A stretch of DNA of 64,000 nt, from assembly GCA_949358305.1 (NCBI GenBank), contig OX442322.1, forward strand, positions 2,418,001 to 2,482,000, read 5' to 3'. Shown here piece after piece: positions 21,886 through 34,280 of the stretch. The DNA is from Strigamia acuminata (lineage: Eukaryota; Arthropoda; Chilopoda; Geophilomorpha; Linotaeniidae). Position 1 is the stretch's first letter, and the number at the start of each line of letters is the position of its first letter. A program made the translations under genes and the position numbers. The notes beneath the pieces were generated by a model. The model worked only from the letters and a program-made list of their open reading frames with translations. It was not told where the DNA came from and made no database searches.

Positions 21886-24608
21886 CCACTGGTTTGTGGC
21901 ACAGTCAGTTAGGACATCTACATACCAATGCTATGAAACTTTTGACGGCAAACGACCAGGTTTACGGAATGCAACTGAGAGAAGTTCAACGAGAGCTGGC
22001 CAGCAATGACTACCGTCTCGCAAAGTCAACGAGGGCATCACATAAGCCGGATCCCAACCCTTGTACTTCCAAGCCATTGGACCTCCTCCACATGGATGTT
22101 TGAGGGCTGGCTCCTATCCCATCGTTTGGAGGAGCGCGTTTCGTCCTCACTATCATAGACGACGCAATCCGTTATTGCTGGATCATCCCATTAGCCCAGA
22201 AGTCGCAAATTTTCGCAACTTTCAAGGACTTTGTCGCGCGAGTTGAACGGATACAGGATGTTCGTGTTAAAGCTATTCGTACAGAACAAGGCGGCGAATT
22301 TATGTCGAACTAGTTTCTCCGCTACCTTCAAGACAAGGGTATCCAAGGACAACAGTCAAATCCGTCATCACCACAGATGAACGGCACAGCCGAGCACATA
22401 AATCGCACGATGGCCGACAACTTTCGTGCAGTCCTATCCGAAACTAAACTACCGGAAGCGCTCTGAGCCGAACTTGCAGTCTCGTTCGCCTACATTAAGA
22501 ACCGAAGTCCTCACTCACAACTGAACAATCAAGTCTCTTATATCCTTTGGCGGCAGAGAGCTTTATCATTACGACACCTACATAAACTGGGATCCAAATG
22601 CTGGGTGCATTTCACTGCGCCAGGCCGCAAGAAGCTGGATCCGCGGGCCTGAGAGGGGTATTTAGTTGGCTACGCCACAGGGACCCGTGGATACAGAATC
22701 TGGAACTCAGTCGACAATAAAGTCTACGAATCTATACATGTCAAAGTCGACGAGCGACAGTCGTATCGCAAATCCATCAAAGCTCCGACTCAACGACCCG
22801 AAGAATCGTTCAACAACCCCGGACAGCAATCGGTTTCATTTAGTGATGAGCTCCAATATCACAATTGGCCGAGAGGATCCGATTCCGCCCACTCTAATCG
22901 CTCTGACAATGATTCCGATGATGACAATGATAATGGAAATCAAACTTCCACATCTGCATCGATGCACACACCGCTCATTTTCTTGCCTCCTCCAACGACA
23001 CCAGAGCAGTTATTATTGGAGTTATGTGCATCGCAATTACCAGGTTCGGCAACTTTGCGACAATCGCAATCATATCCTGCTTTATTTCAAGAGGAAGACG
23101 ATGGAGAGGCAGGCGACACGGACGATAATGTTGGACCGATAGATAACATATCACTGTATCCCGGGACGTCCGAATTTACCGGCACGTCGGCGGAACCAAT
23201 TACCCCGCCAATCACCCCCTTCAACACCTCGTTCATCTGCACCACCGTCACCACAACGCTCACTGACTCACTCACCTCCACGTGATCCACTAAGATTTAT
23301 TACAACGCGTCGCCAACAACGTGCTGACGATCCTACGTCGCACACGTTACAAGTCTTTAACCCGGCTCCCATGTGGCGACTTGTCGGTGGCGACGGCGAG
23401 TGTAGCGAGTGGGTTCGTGAGGAACATGTTAGGAAAGATCAAAAACCGGGATCCATTTTAATTGATGTTTATTATTTTCCAACTCCGAAGATTCGACTCA
23501 GATCTTACAAGGATATTGAAGACTACTGCATGTTGAACAACATCGATTATGAACCCAAACTTTTCTTCTTCGGTAACCTAGGAACATAAATTACCAACTC
23601 TTCCGGGCGTTCGTCATGCGGCTCACTTACGCCGAACTGAACCAGCATCATTCTCTGAAATTCCTAAATTCAACGACGCTCCTAAATGGCGGGAAGCCAT
23701 ACAAGAAAAATTGGACACTTTTAAAGAAAGGGAAATTTACGTCGAAGTCCCGAGACTACCGAAGACCACTATACTCGGCTGTAAATGGATTTTCAAATTG
23801 AAGACCGATGCAGCCGGAACCGTCACCTGATACCGAGCACGCTTAATTGCGCAAGGTTTTCGTCAAACCCTCGGTGTCTATTTTGATGAAGTATTCAGTC
23901 CCGTTGAGAACTTCGTTCTCATTCGTCTATTTTTTTGTTTTCTGGTCGTATTACGTGGATGGAAGAACGCTCACCTCGACGTAAAATGTGCGTACCTGTA
24001 CGGGGAATTAAAGCATAAAGTTTATATGAGGATCCCCGCAGGTGCCACATGTTTCTATCCCGACAATGTGTGGCTACTCATCAAGTCTCTATACGGACTT
24101 CACCAATCCGGAAGACAATGGTTCGACAATGGACGAAACTCTTCGGGCCCTCAAATTTCGAAAGATGCCAGCATGCAATTGTGTCTACGTGTTCGGGAAT
24201 ACAACTGTTATGCTGGTCTACGTGGACGACATCGTATTGTTTTACGCGTCCGACAGCGTTTTCACACAGCTGATTCAACTCATCAGTTCGAAATTCGACA
24301 TCGTAAACCTTGGCCCGATCACCAAACTCTTAGGCGTCGAGTTTATCCGCGATGCAAGCAGTACTTTCATCACTCAACGTGCCTACATCGCAAAAATCGT
24401 TAAGAAGTTTGGAACGTCAACGAATAACCTCGTTAAAGTGCCAGTGATCCCTGGGACCACACTCGTCAGAGGGCCAACCGAAAATCTGGAGGACTTTCTC
24501 TACCGTTCTCTGATTGGATCGTTATTGTTCCTGGCAACGAGAACTCGTCCCCACATCTTATACTCCGTCATCGCTCTAGCACAGTTCAACACGTGCTATA
24601 ATCGAACC
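21886..24608 (+). pseudogene. Element G pol remnant: integrase and reverse transcriptase
   Basis: Degraded copia polyprotein. It begins at GLWHSQLGHLHTNAMKLL (integrase zinc head) and runs through LDLLHMDV, the segment ending RTEQGGEF (the usual DNG is altered to EQGG), and QMNGTAEHINRT. A linker rich in Asp/Asn and Thr/Pro follows, then RT with TILGCKWIFKLK, ARLIAQGFRQ, CAYLYGEL and YVDDIVLF (about 24216). In-frame stops are seen at 22101, 22311, 22464, 22650 and 23828, plus frame changes in the linker and near 24100. It ends at ALAQFNTCYNRT, just inside RNase H, where element C begins. Gag and protease are absent. Clearly non-functional. Confidence 0.9.
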
Positions 24609-24914
24609 TGTTAAAGTATCGTTTATATTATTACTATTTATATGCGTGTATATACTTGTATCGTATTATCGTGTCATTCAATGTCTATGCTTGTATTTGG
24701 CCAGCGTGAGTAATCACGGCGATTGTTTACATACAGTGTTTGTATGCTGCCAACAGGTGGCTCTTTCTGCAACAGGTCATGTTTCCAATGAATAAAGCTC
24801 ACTTGATGTTTTTGTTCTCACCTGTTAACATGATGTGTATTTCTTTCACCTGATGTGTTTTTCCAATCCACTACATTTGCCACTACTTGCAGAAGTTTGC
24901 AACACAAGTCAACA
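24609..24914 (+). repeat. 5' LTR of copia C
   Basis: Starts TGTTAAAGTATCG and ends ACAAGTCAACA. It matches the copia B LTR with many substitutions and small gaps, so B and C are different subfamilies. Contains AATAAAG near 24790. The primer site GGTTATGGGCC (24916-24926) follows, identical to that of B. Confidence 0.92.
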
Positions 24915-24954
24915 AGGTTATGGGCCGCAAACAACGTGGGAAAAACGTGCAGAG

Positions 24955-25219
24955 TGTGAAGTATTGAATATCACATTACACTTGGGATTTAAGTATAATA
25001 TTCTAACTTGTGGCTTGATGAAGCCCAAGCGGAAACGAGGTTACTCGAACGAATTTTGAGTCAAGACTGATTTATTGTGTCTAGAATATGTGTCGTCAAG
25101 TTTGTGTTGCTAGGTTGAAACCTAGCAACTTAAGAATCAAAGTATTGTTTTAATTAGAGTAACAATTGGTATACTAAATAATTGAGATTCAAAATCGAGA
25201 TATCACTGAATACATAACA
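24955..25219 (-). repeat. 3' LTR of gypsy D
   Basis: On the minus strand it starts TGTTATGTATTCAGTG and ends AATACTTCACA; 265 bp. It is preceded on that strand by the purine tract GAGGGGGGAAGGG (25220-25232). Its first 32 bases recur at the other end of the element. Confidence 0.9.
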
Positions 25220-25230
25220 CCCTTCCCCCC

Positions 25231-25985
25231 TCATTTTGGAACATAATCCTTGAGATATTTCGGTTGGTTCTTGAGCCTGTCTGATCTGCGAACGGGCGTG
25301 GCCGCTGGTGGAAGGCGGGCCTGAGCAACAGGAGTCTGAGAGCTTCGTTGGAGCTCAACCAAGCGCTGGGTCAGCACGGCCGGATCGAGCTGATAAGCTG
25401 GTCTAGGAGTCTGGCGATCGGCAACGTGAGCTGATACAGTGGCCGTGCGATATACTGGCTCCATAGATGCTGACGGTTGATTTCCGGTCGTAGGTGGTGA
25501 CCTAATAGCAGATGACGATGATGGCTGCAATGGTAATGGTGATAACAATGGTTGATGAGGCGAATTGAGTGAAGTTGTGTTGGGAGAAGGGTCGAACATA
25601 GCCGGTGAATACATAGGCGCGCTGCCCTCCGACGTATGAGGTGATGTGAACGCGGAGATGATGATGAAGAAGAACCCGAGTCAGTTCCCCGTTCTGCAAG
25701 CAAGTTTGCTCGCGCTGCAAAATCCAAAATTGGATTAAAATGGGGTGATGAAGGTTGAACCAGGGCCGATGCCGCTGGAGGTGTCTGTGGGATAAGGGGC
25801 ACGGCAGCTGCCGGGGCAAGACTGGCCGAAGGGCCTGGTGTTTCCCCCCGAAATTTTCGTAGATGATTCAAATGCCGGACGATTAGATTACCGGCATCTG
25901 TACGAATTTCGTAAACCAGCGTGCCACGCACGGCGACAACCGAGCCCCTGGCCCATTTAGGGGCTTGCGCGAGAAATACGCGATA
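25231..25985 (-). pseudogene. Gypsy D: integrase C-terminal domain and tail beyond a TGA
   Basis: The same frame as the main polyprotein continues after TGA 25986-25988 with KWARGSVVAVRGTLVYEIRT and VRHLNHLRKF. This is the C-terminal DNA-binding (GPY/F-like) part of a Ty3 integrase. A Pro/Ser-rich tail follows, which changes frame near 25620-25680 and ends RRSDRLKNQPKYLKDYVPK at 25231, a basic tail typical of gypsy integrases. Two lesions therefore remove the integrase C-terminus from the main product. Confidence 0.8.
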
Positions 25986-28900
25986 TCAAACTGGTTCACC
26001 TAAACGCAAACGCAAAGCAGAAGGCAGGGCGACGCCAACTGGGTCGGGCTCTCTGGGAAAAACCCAGGTTTGAACCAGTTGGTGCCAAACGTCAGCTATT
26101 TGACGGTTAAAAAGGCGGACGGATGGGGAAATTCCATCGACACCAGAAGGCGTGGCGTGCTGCGTAAGCAAGATGCGGGGAATGACTAGGTCCCATGCTG
26201 TAGATGAAGCTCGTGCTAGCTGCTCCTTGGTCCATCTAACAGCTTTTTCAGCTCGGCCGTTAGACTGTGGGCTGTAAGGAGGTGAAAACAGGTGTGTGAT
26301 GTGATTAGCTCGAGTAAATTCGCCCATCTCGCTGGAGCTGAATTGAGGGCCATTGTCGGTGACCAGGACCCGGGGCAGACCATGCGTGGCAAAAAGACGC
26401 CTAAATACTGTAATGATTGCCGCGGATATAGTAGTCCGCATGGCTGCAACCTCAATCCACGCAGAAAACGCGTCGACAACTACCAAAAACATGGTGCTGT
26501 GGAGAGGTCCGGCCAAGTCTGCATGGATTCGGACCCAGGGGCCGTCGGGAACTGGCCAGGGCACTAAGGGAGCCCGTGGAGACAAGGGGCGCGTTTGCTG
26601 ACAAGGATTACATTGCGCCACAAACTGCTCAATGTCACGGGACATCCCTGGCCACCAGACAAATAGTCTGGCCCGGCGCTTCATTGCGACAATTCCAACA
26701 TGATGGAAATGCAAAGATTGCAGCAAATCCGGGACCAGAGACTGAGGCAATACCACACGATCATGCACCAACAAAAGCCGGTGTGCAGAAGACATCACAC
26801 GCCTGCGCTGCCAGTAAGATGATGGAACAGCTACAGGGCGTAAGGCGGGCCACGATGCAGCTATGTATGCTGCTAAGACCTGAAGGAGGGGGTCGGCTAA
26901 CGTCGCCTGAACCAAGCGATCCCTGGAAATGAATGTAGAATGAGACGTGGACAGGCTTCGAATGTCCGCCGGGTATGCAGCGTCTGACTCAACCCCGAGC
27001 GCATCCGGATCAGAAAGAGGCAAACGGCTCAGGGCATCCGCCTCCCTCAAATGAGTGCCGGGCCTGTGAAATAAGTCATAATGGTAAGTGCTTAACAACA
27101 AGGCCCACCTCAACAGTCTAGGGCTGATGATGTTTGGGATGGGCTTGTTTGGTCCCAGTATCCCGAGGAGGGGTTTGTGGTCGGTATAAATAGAGACAAA
27201 AGTGCCAGCCAAATGGCTATGGAACTTCTTCAAACCGAACACAATGGCCGCTGCCTCCTTGTCCAGCTGAGCATAGTTCTGCTCAGCCGACGACAAGGTA
27301 CGTGAGGCATAGGCAACAGGACCCTCGGAGCCATCACTCATTTTGTGTGCCAACACCGCACCTAAGCCATATGGCGAAGCATCGCAGATTAGCAACAAAG
27401 GCTTCTGTAAATCATAATACGTGAGGACTTCCGGCGACGCTAAGATCTTTTTTAGTTGTTGAAACGCGGCCTGCTGCGTGGGACCCCACACCCACTCCGC
27501 TTCCCTCTGCAGAAGAGCGTAGAGGGGAGCGGATAGGTGCGCCATCCTCGGGACATAGGAAGCATAATATACCACCATGCCAAGAAAGGACTTGAGTGTC
27601 GTGACGGTCGTTGGGGCTGGACAGTCCAAGACTGCCTGCACCTTAGACATTGCAGGAGCTATGCCATGTTGTGTTAATGAATGGCCCAGGTATTGAACAC
27701 TAGTCCTAACCAACTGACACTTGTCACGTGAGACCCTCAAGCCCTTGTTGGCAAGTCGATCGAAAACTAAAACCATGGTGTAAAAATGTGATTCAAGGGT
27801 CGGGGTTGCAATTAATATATCGTCCTGATATACTAAAACACCAGGCAGACCACGAAATATGCCGTCCACGATGCGTTGGAAAATGCCGGAGGAGGGCGCA
27901 GTGCCAAATGGCAAACGTGTAACGGCCATGAGACCCCTATGAGTATTGACCGCCACTAATAAAGATGATCGGGCGGTCAAAGGGATCTGCTGATACGCCT
28001 GCCTCAGGTCCAAGAGCGTGAAGTACATTGAATTGGCCAGTCCGGCAAGGAGGTCGGCAACCAATGGTAGAGGGTAGGGGTCAGGGAGAATGAACCGATT
28101 GACAGTTGCTCTGTAATCTCCACACAACCGCAAACCCCCATTGGCCTTGGTGACAACGACCAATGGGGTGGCCCACTCAGAATATTGGATGGGCCGAAAA
28201 ACCCCCTGGCTAATCAACTGGTCAATAGCCACATCTACCAAAGGTCGCTTTGCATGCGGAATGGGTCGTGGGCAAAAGAACACTGGGCGCGTGCCCGGTT
28301 GAACATGCAAATCAACGGGAGGCCCCGTGTAAGTCCCAATGCCGGGCTGGAAAACAATTGCATAATTCTTATGAATGTACCTCACAATTGACTCGGGAGA
28401 CTGAGGCGGCAGAGGCAAATCCAAGTTGGATGTTTGAAAAATGTTGGCATGATCAAAGTGCGGTGAAGTGCTGAAACTGTGATTCAAAGGCGAGGTTAAA
28501 TGAAGTGAAGTTGACAATGAAACCTCGCCCTCGTTATGAATTAGTGAATTAATGCACAATGCCTCGTCCACGGCATACGCCAAACCCGGGATTAACCCAA
28601 AACGTGCGATAGAGTCGCGTCCCATAATTGGTGGACCAGGGCTCCGAGTGACCACCATGGGCATCCGGTGAGTGGTGGCATGGACGGTGACCGAAACCAA
28701 AACTACACCCAATAACTCAATCAACGTATGAGGGTAGGCAAATAAATTAATGGCGGCAGGGTACCGCCTTACCACCTGACCAGACTGTTGTTTAATGGCG
28801 GTCAAGACATCGGATCCCACGACGGTGTACTCGGAGCCTGTGTCCAACTGAAAATGAACAAACACATGGTTAATATGAGCCTCAACCATGATGGGTGGGA

Positions 28901-30293
28901 GCAGACACTTATCGCTCTTGAGATAGTATAGTGGGTAATCCATACTTAAATTCGATTCATTAACAAACCCTTGATTGGCATTGGCATTATTCATGTGAGA
29001 TGAAGGTGAAAGGTTTAATGGCTGCATATTGGGTTGTTGACCGCCAAGAATGCCAGAGACTGGTGTAGGCACAGCAGCTTGACCACCGGGTGGATGATAA
29101 GAGTCGGGTGGAACGTTGGCTGTCCATTGGTAATCCGACATTGGCTGTGTGGCCACAAAGTTCATCGGAGAGGTCGACTGACGAAAACGAGGAGAGGGTC
29201 GCTGAGAAAAGGTCCCCGCTGGTTGGGGAGAGGATGACCCCGGGCCAAATTGGGTGGCTCGAAGAACATTCTGAGGCGAAGGTTGACCGTTCCTACATAC
29301 AGCGGCGATGTGTCCTGTGCGACCACATGTGCGACAGACAGCAGCCTGGAAAGGGCAGACTGCTCGGGAGTGGGCTTGGCCGCAACCGTTGCACATAAAC
29401 CTTGAACCCGAAGATGAGCCAACGTTAAACCTCTGGAAAGATTGACCAGACTGTCCAAGTCTCCCCGGTGGTCTTGCTACTTGCGCGGTCAGAGTGGAGC
29501 CTGGCATACGAGCGCCGTCCCATGGTCCCCGCTGTTGGGATCTGCCAGCAGATTTGGCAAAAGGCAACCTGGGCTTAGGGGAGAATCGGTTAGAAGATGT
29601 ACCACTCTGCAGCTGGAAAAGAGCCGCTTGGGGGGCTTGGATGGTGGAAATCTGCTGCATGGGCATTACGGTGGAGGACCTATAGATGGCGTTGCCCTGG
29701 GTGGCGGCTTGAAAGCCGATGGCCATAGATGAGGCTTTGTCTAGAGTAAGACTCTCCTTCCCAAGCAACTTCTGCCGCAGTGGTTCAATTCCAACTCCCC
29801 TGATGAGTTGGTCAAGCACAAGTTGCTCTATTTGCTCGGTCGTGGTCGCTCCCGTCCGTTCTGCGAGACCCCGGAGAGCAGCGATGTAGTTGGACATGGT
29901 CTCTTCCGGGGCACGCAGACGTGAGCCCAAGAAATGCCGCTGGACAACCGGGCGAGGTGCGGGGGTGAAGTGCTCCTCAAGTTTCGTAGTGATGTCCACA
30001 AAGGTTTGTTTATTCAACTTCTTGGGGGCAAACAGATTGTGGGCCAGTTGATACATGGCAGGGCCCACGACAGACAAGAGAAACGCACGCTTTTTGTCGG
30101 CTGGAATGGCATTCAGAGTCACCAACTCCTCAAAGTGCTCGAGATATAACGACCAGTCCTCAGCAGTGGAACCCAAAAAGGGGACTGGAGTGCCTAAGAG
30201 CGCAGGTGGAATGGCAGATGCAGGTGGATCGGCCATTGGTGGTAATAAGACTGGAAGAATTAATTCTTTGTTGTCCACTAAATCTGCAAGCAT
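25986..30293 (-). CDS. Gypsy D Gag-Pol polyprotein (ends early at TGA)
   Basis: A 1,435-residue frame from ATG 30293; an in-frame ATG 19 codons later (MADPPASAIP) may be the true start because the normal leader is missing. About residues 1-290 are Gag, then two CCHC-like knuckles (CNGCGQAHSRAVC and CRTCGRTGHIAAVC). Protease has LDTGSEY near 485, RT has the catalytic YQDDILIA near 830, and RNase H opens at LICDASPYGLGAVL. Integrase has a H-x-H...C-x2-C head (CNPCQQ) and core acids in IHADLAGPL, VTDNGPQF and SNGRAEKAVR. It resembles the mag-type Ty3 lineage. A stop at 25986-25988 cuts off the integrase C-terminal domain, so the product is probably defective. Confidence 0.93.
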   Translation of the reverse strand: MLADLVDNKELILPVLLPPMADPPASAIPPALLGTPVPFLGSTAEDWSLYLEHFEELVTLNAIPADKKRAFLLSVVGPAMYQLAHNLFAPKKLNKQTFVDITTKLEEHFTPAPRPVVQRHFLGSRLRAPEETMSNYIAALRGLAERTGATTTEQIEQLVLDQLIRGVGIEPLRQKLLGKESLTLDKASSMAIGFQAATQGNAIYRSSTVMPMQQISTIQAPQAALFQLQSGTSSNRFSPKPRLPFAKSAGRSQQRGPWDGARMPGSTLTAQVARPPGRLGQSGQSFQRFNVGSSSGSRFMCNGCGQAHSRAVCPFQAAVCRTCGRTGHIAAVCRNGQPSPQNVLRATQFGPGSSSPQPAGTFSQRPSPRFRQSTSPMNFVATQPMSDYQWTANVPPDSYHPPGGQAAVPTPVSGILGGQQPNMQPLNLSPSSHMNNANANQGFVNESNLSMDYPLYYLKSDKCLLPPIMVEAHINHVFVHFQLDTGSEYTVVGSDVLTAIKQQSGQVVRRYPAAINLFAYPHTLIELLGVVLVSVTVHATTHRMPMVVTRSPGPPIMGRDSIARFGLIPGLAYAVDEALCINSLIHNEGEVSLSTSLHLTSPLNHSFSTSPHFDHANIFQTSNLDLPLPPQSPESIVRYIHKNYAIVFQPGIGTYTGPPVDLHVQPGTRPVFFCPRPIPHAKRPLVDVAIDQLISQGVFRPIQYSEWATPLVVVTKANGGLRLCGDYRATVNRFILPDPYPLPLVADLLAGLANSMYFTLLDLRQAYQQIPLTARSSLLVAVNTHRGLMAVTRLPFGTAPSSGIFQRIVDGIFRGLPGVLVYQDDILIATPTLESHFYTMVLVFDRLANKGLRVSRDKCQLVRTSVQYLGHSLTQHGIAPAMSKVQAVLDCPAPTTVTTLKSFLGMVVYYASYVPRMAHLSAPLYALLQREAEWVWGPTQQAAFQQLKKILASPEVLTYYDLQKPLLLICDASPYGLGAVLAHKMSDGSEGPVAYASRTLSSAEQNYAQLDKEAAAIVFGLKKFHSHLAGTFVSIYTDHKPLLGILGPNKPIPNIISPRLLRWALLLSTYHYDLFHRPGTHLREADALSRLPLSDPDALGVESDAAYPADIRSLSTSHSTFISRDRLVQATLADPLLQVLAAYIAASWPALRPVAVPSSYWQRRRVMSSAHRLLLVHDRVVLPQSLVPDLLQSLHFHHVGIVAMKRRARLFVWWPGMSRDIEQFVAQCNPCQQTRPLSPRAPLVPWPVPDGPWVRIHADLAGPLHSTMFLVVVDAFSAWIEVAAMRTTISAAIITVFRRLFATHGLPRVLVTDNGPQFSSSEMGEFTRANHITHLFSPPYSPQSNGRAEKAVRWTKEQLARASSTAWDLVIPRILLTQHATPSGVDGISPSVRLFNRQIADVWHQLVQTWVFPREPDPVGVALPSALRLRLGEPV

Positions 30294-30305
30294 ACGTTAT
30301 TGTAT

Positions 30306-30337
30306 TTCAAAATCGAGATATCACTGAATACATAACA
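30306..30337 (-). repeat. 5' LTR stub of gypsy D
   Basis: Only the first 32 bases of the LTR remain (minus strand TGTTATGTATTCAGTGATAT and so on, ending TTTTGAA). They are joined about a dozen bases before the ATG at 30293. The outer end is intact and abuts the duplication CAGAG, so the loss is internal to the element. Confidence 0.85.
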
Positions 30338-30342
30338 CAGAG

Positions 30343-31090
30343 TGACTGAAAAACATTTCAAGTCAATTAGAGGTGAAAAAGAAGGCGTTTTCCTCTAATT
30401 ATTCAAAATGGCGGCGCCCATGATAAAAGTGAGCAGCCTGTGTTTGTGCCAAGGATCCACGGTTTTAGGAGCAACTGTTGACCATCAAACAACGCAGGAT
30501 CACTAATTGGGTTCGGACTTTATTAAACATTTAATGAATAAGTTTTTTTTGGCCTTTTTCGGACGATTTCTCCGAATATCGCGAGGCGTGATACGTTCAG
30601 TCGACGTGTCGCTAATTTTCGTCGAGAAAACGACTCAACGAGAAATACGTGACGACGACGGCGCTCGACGACCACACGGGAAGTGTGAACGAGTTATAAA
30701 CGAAAAGGAATTGCCAAAAACAAGGGGACATTTAATGAATGAACTGTTCGAGACGAAAAGGACGGAAAAACGAGGAAAAATCAACGATACGCGAGAACGA
30801 CAATTTTTCTCAACCACACGTGAAAAAAGATTCGAAGCGGTCAACACAGAACAAGCGGTTAATCTACAGCAGGAAGACATCACACATGAACAATTTATTT
30901 CGTTTATTTCGTTTTTATTTTCGAATATCATTATTAGCTTAGTGTTGTAATAGGATACACTAACATAATACTAAGAGCGAACTAACATCGCAACACTGCA
31001 CCCAGTTGCGATTACCAGTAGTTGAAAGTGTTTTTGAGAGAACTAGTGTGTGTTTGTGGTATTTTTCGGGTCGAGGACATTGAATTCACA
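30343..31090 (+). other. Leader of copia C
   Basis: Matches the copia B leader from about 15885 to 16627, including AAAATGGCGGCG, the ATCGCGAGGCG block and the first CACAC-GGGAA-GTGTG hairpin (near 30675). The second hairpin has lost its right arm (CACACGTGAAAAAAG near 30815). No gene. Confidence 0.8.
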
Positions 31091-34000
31091 ATGGATGCGG
31101 AAAAACCAGAGCGCAAAGTGACACTTTTGAACAGAACGAACTATGACACGTGGAAGCAGCAAATCAAAGTGCTTTTGATGCACCACGGATGCTGGGCATT
31201 CACCAACGGGACACAAGAAGCGCTGGCACCGGGAGCATCTTGGCGGGATCGCTCGAACTTTCAACTGCGAAAGGGGCGAGCTTTCAGCCTAATTTATTAC
31301 GCCATTGAGGAGCAATATCACAAATTGCTCAGCGGGACCGAAGATGCAAAAACAGCGTGGGACACGCTGAAGACAAACTTTGAACCGGTCTCGAGGGCGA
31401 GAATAATACGCCTGCTGGATGAATTCTTTAGCTTAAAATACAATCCAGCAACGGAGACGATTGGCGTATTCGCGGCGAAGATACGCAATGCAGCAAAGCG
31501 ACTAGCCGACGTCAAACACGACTTGGACAATTTGTATCAGGCATTCCAGCTCATCCGATACCTGCCACAAGAATACCAGTCAATTGTGCAGAGTATTTAT
31601 TGATGGGAAGATAAGGATTTCACATTAGAAAAGGTGGAAGCGGAATTGGTCGCCGAAGAGGGCAGACTCGCGCAACAACGCAGAGATTCGGGCCAGGCGC
31701 CAATTATAGACGCGTTCAACATGGGAACAAACACAAAGAACAATGATAATTCGCCTAAATCCCAACAACAGCAAGGAAACAGCGGTCGAAATAGTCGTGG
31801 ATTTCAAGGCGGACAAAATCGTGGCAAATCAAATTATAGAGGCGGTAAAAATTCGAGAAGTTTTCGAGGAAACACGACCGGATCACCAGGACGGGAGCCG
31901 TGTTTTCGGTGCAATCAACCAGGGCACTGGGCGAGGGATTGCACAGCACAATTACCGTCGAATAACAGCCAGAACACGAATACTGTCGAGGAATTGGACA
32001 CTAACATGTTCGATGTCGGTTTTCTCACCGAGTTAAGCAAAGAAGAGATGTTACAGTGCAGCGCAGCCAACTACTGTTGGATCTACGACACCGGGGCCAC
32101 TGGACATTTCTGCAAAGACAGGAATCAATTTTTCAACTTCAAAGAAACCACAGGAACAATAAGTCAAGCGAATAAGAAAACTTTGATTCAAATTCAGGGC
32201 GTCGGGGACGTATGCGTGATGTGTTTGGTTAGATGTGAGACAATTCCAATCACATTGAAGAAAGTTTATTATGCGCCGGACTTGCGAAGGAATTTACTAT
32301 CGGGGCCGTGCATTGACGAAGCACGATGCAAAGTTGCCGTTGGCTCCGGACTGGTCAAGATATACGATCCTCAATGGAAAAGGCAGTTGGTGGAAGGCAT
32401 GAAAAAGGATCGATTGTACTACATCAAACTAAGTGACCAGAAGCCAGATTTTGAGAAATTGAGGCAAAAAGCGAATAACAAGTCGAATATTGGCGAAGAG
32501 AAGAAACAAGAACCAACTAATTCAACAAAGAACACATCCAATCCAGAGGAAGCAAGACTTTGGCATGAGCGGCTGGGCCATATCTATTTTCCGAGCGTGC
32601 AAGCAATGAGCAAAGGAGGTGCAGTAATTGGACTGCCATTTTTGGACGTGCCAATTACACAATGCGATGTTTGCACATTGGCCAAGAAGAAAGCAGTCTC
32701 TCATAAGACATTGCCTGGGATTAGATCAACAGAACCACTCCAATTACTACACATGGATGTATGCGGGGCGTTTAATACGAAAACACTCTCTGGAAATAAA
32801 TATTTCCTAACTATCACGGATGATTTCTCTCGTTATTCAACAGTTTACCTGATGAAGAAGAAAGATGAAGTGTTTGACATTTTTCAAAAGCACGTGAGAC
32901 GAATAGAACGATTACTTGGAAAATCGGTTCTAGCAATCCGCACGGACAACGGAATGGAGTTTTGTTCTAACAAGTTTGTAGAGTACCTCCAAGGACTAGG
33001 AATTGCCCACGAAAGGACTAATGCGTACACTCCTGTCCAAAATGGCGTTTCGGAAAGACTGAACCAGACATTGGCGAATGGGATGCGAGCGCTTGTCTAT
33101 GATGCCGGCTTGGAACATCGATTCTGGGGAGAAGCCATCTTGACTTTTAACTACCTCAGGAATAGGATCGCCAAGCTGAATTCGGACAAGACGCTAATGG
33201 AATTGTACTACGGACGCAAACCATCACTCAGACATTTGAGAAAATTTGGGAGTTTATGCTTTGTGCAGAAAAGAATTCGAGATAGCAAAATCGACAACAA
33301 GAGTTTGCATGGCATTATGCTCGGCTATTCGAGAATCACGAAGGGATATAGAGTATGGCTGCCGGAATTTTCCAAGGTTATTGAAACAAGTGACGTTAAA
33401 TTCGTAGAGAGCAGGCGCAGAGTTGAAGGCGTGCTGGGCTTACCATAAAAGTACACGACTTACATCAATAGTTTGGACGACAATTTGGACAATGATAATG
33501 ATCGCCAATATTATTCAGATGAAGACGTGAGGCTGCCACTACCCCCGCTAGTACCAGTTAAAAAGAAGGAGGATCCACAACTCGAATTACCTCAAGTCAA
33601 ACTGAAGTTTAGATTGCCTGAAGAGAAACTTCAAACCAATTTGCCAAATATTAGACCAGAAGTGAAGTTGCAGGGCACTTTGCCACAACCCGGACAAGTA
33701 CTTTTGAATCTAGTTCCAACTATTCCTGCACTAGTTTGGAAGAAAACGGAGAAGATCAGACCAACTGGACAGAAGGATGTCGAGTACACGATTCAGGGAT
33801 ATGACAAACCCAAGTTACGCTCAATACCGGACGTAAAGCGTTACTGTGCCGACCACAATCTTCATGTTCCTGAGCATCTGTTTGAGGACAAAAAGAAGAA
33901 AAAGCCCTCTGAATCGAATACGACGACAGATAGTTTTGACCTGGACTTTAATGATGTGAATATCAACTTCGAAGCCAATCATCTAGAAGTCCACGTACCC

Positions 34001-34280
34001 GTACGTTATGAGGAAATTGCGACTTTACCCGAAAAGAATGAATGGCGCCAAGCAATGAACGACGAGATTGACACCATGCATGAACGCGAAGTTTGGGAAC
34101 TTGTTCCACCACCACCCAACACTAAGATAGTGGGTTGCAGATGGATTTACACAACCAAACAGAATGAAGAAGGGGAAATCGCACGTTACAAGGCGAGACT
34201 TGTCGCGCAGGGTTTCTCTCAAGTCTACGGCGAATCGTACAAAGAGACTTTTTCACCTGTGGTAGACTTTTCAATCGTAC
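31091..34280 (+). pseudogene. Copia C gag-pol, first part
   Basis: Starts at ATG 31091 and follows the copia B protein closely: Gag, knuckle CFRCNQPGHWARDC, protease DTGATGHF, integrase with RTDNGMEF, the acidic linker, and RT up to FSPVVDFSIV, where element E interrupts. Two nonsense codons are present: TGA at 31601-31603, where B has CGA, and TAA at 33446-33448, where B has GAA. No frameshift. Otherwise similar to B in length and domain order. Confidence 0.93.

Larger units (their letters stand above)
24955..30337 (-). mobile_element. Ty3/gypsy element D (minus), 5' LTR almost lost
   Basis: Inserted in the leader of copia C with the 5-bp duplication CAGAG (24950-24954 and 30338-30342). Read on the minus strand it has a 32-base LTR stub, then almost at once a long gag-pol frame, a purine tract and a full 265-bp 3' LTR. 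Primer site and leader are absent. Protein content is Gag, protease, RT, RNase H and integrase in the Ty3 order, without chromodomain or env. Confidence 0.93.

Noticed and set aside
26292-29732. Plus-strand frames overlapping gypsy D
   Set aside because: Shadows of the 1,435-codon minus-strand polyprotein; no recognisable domain.
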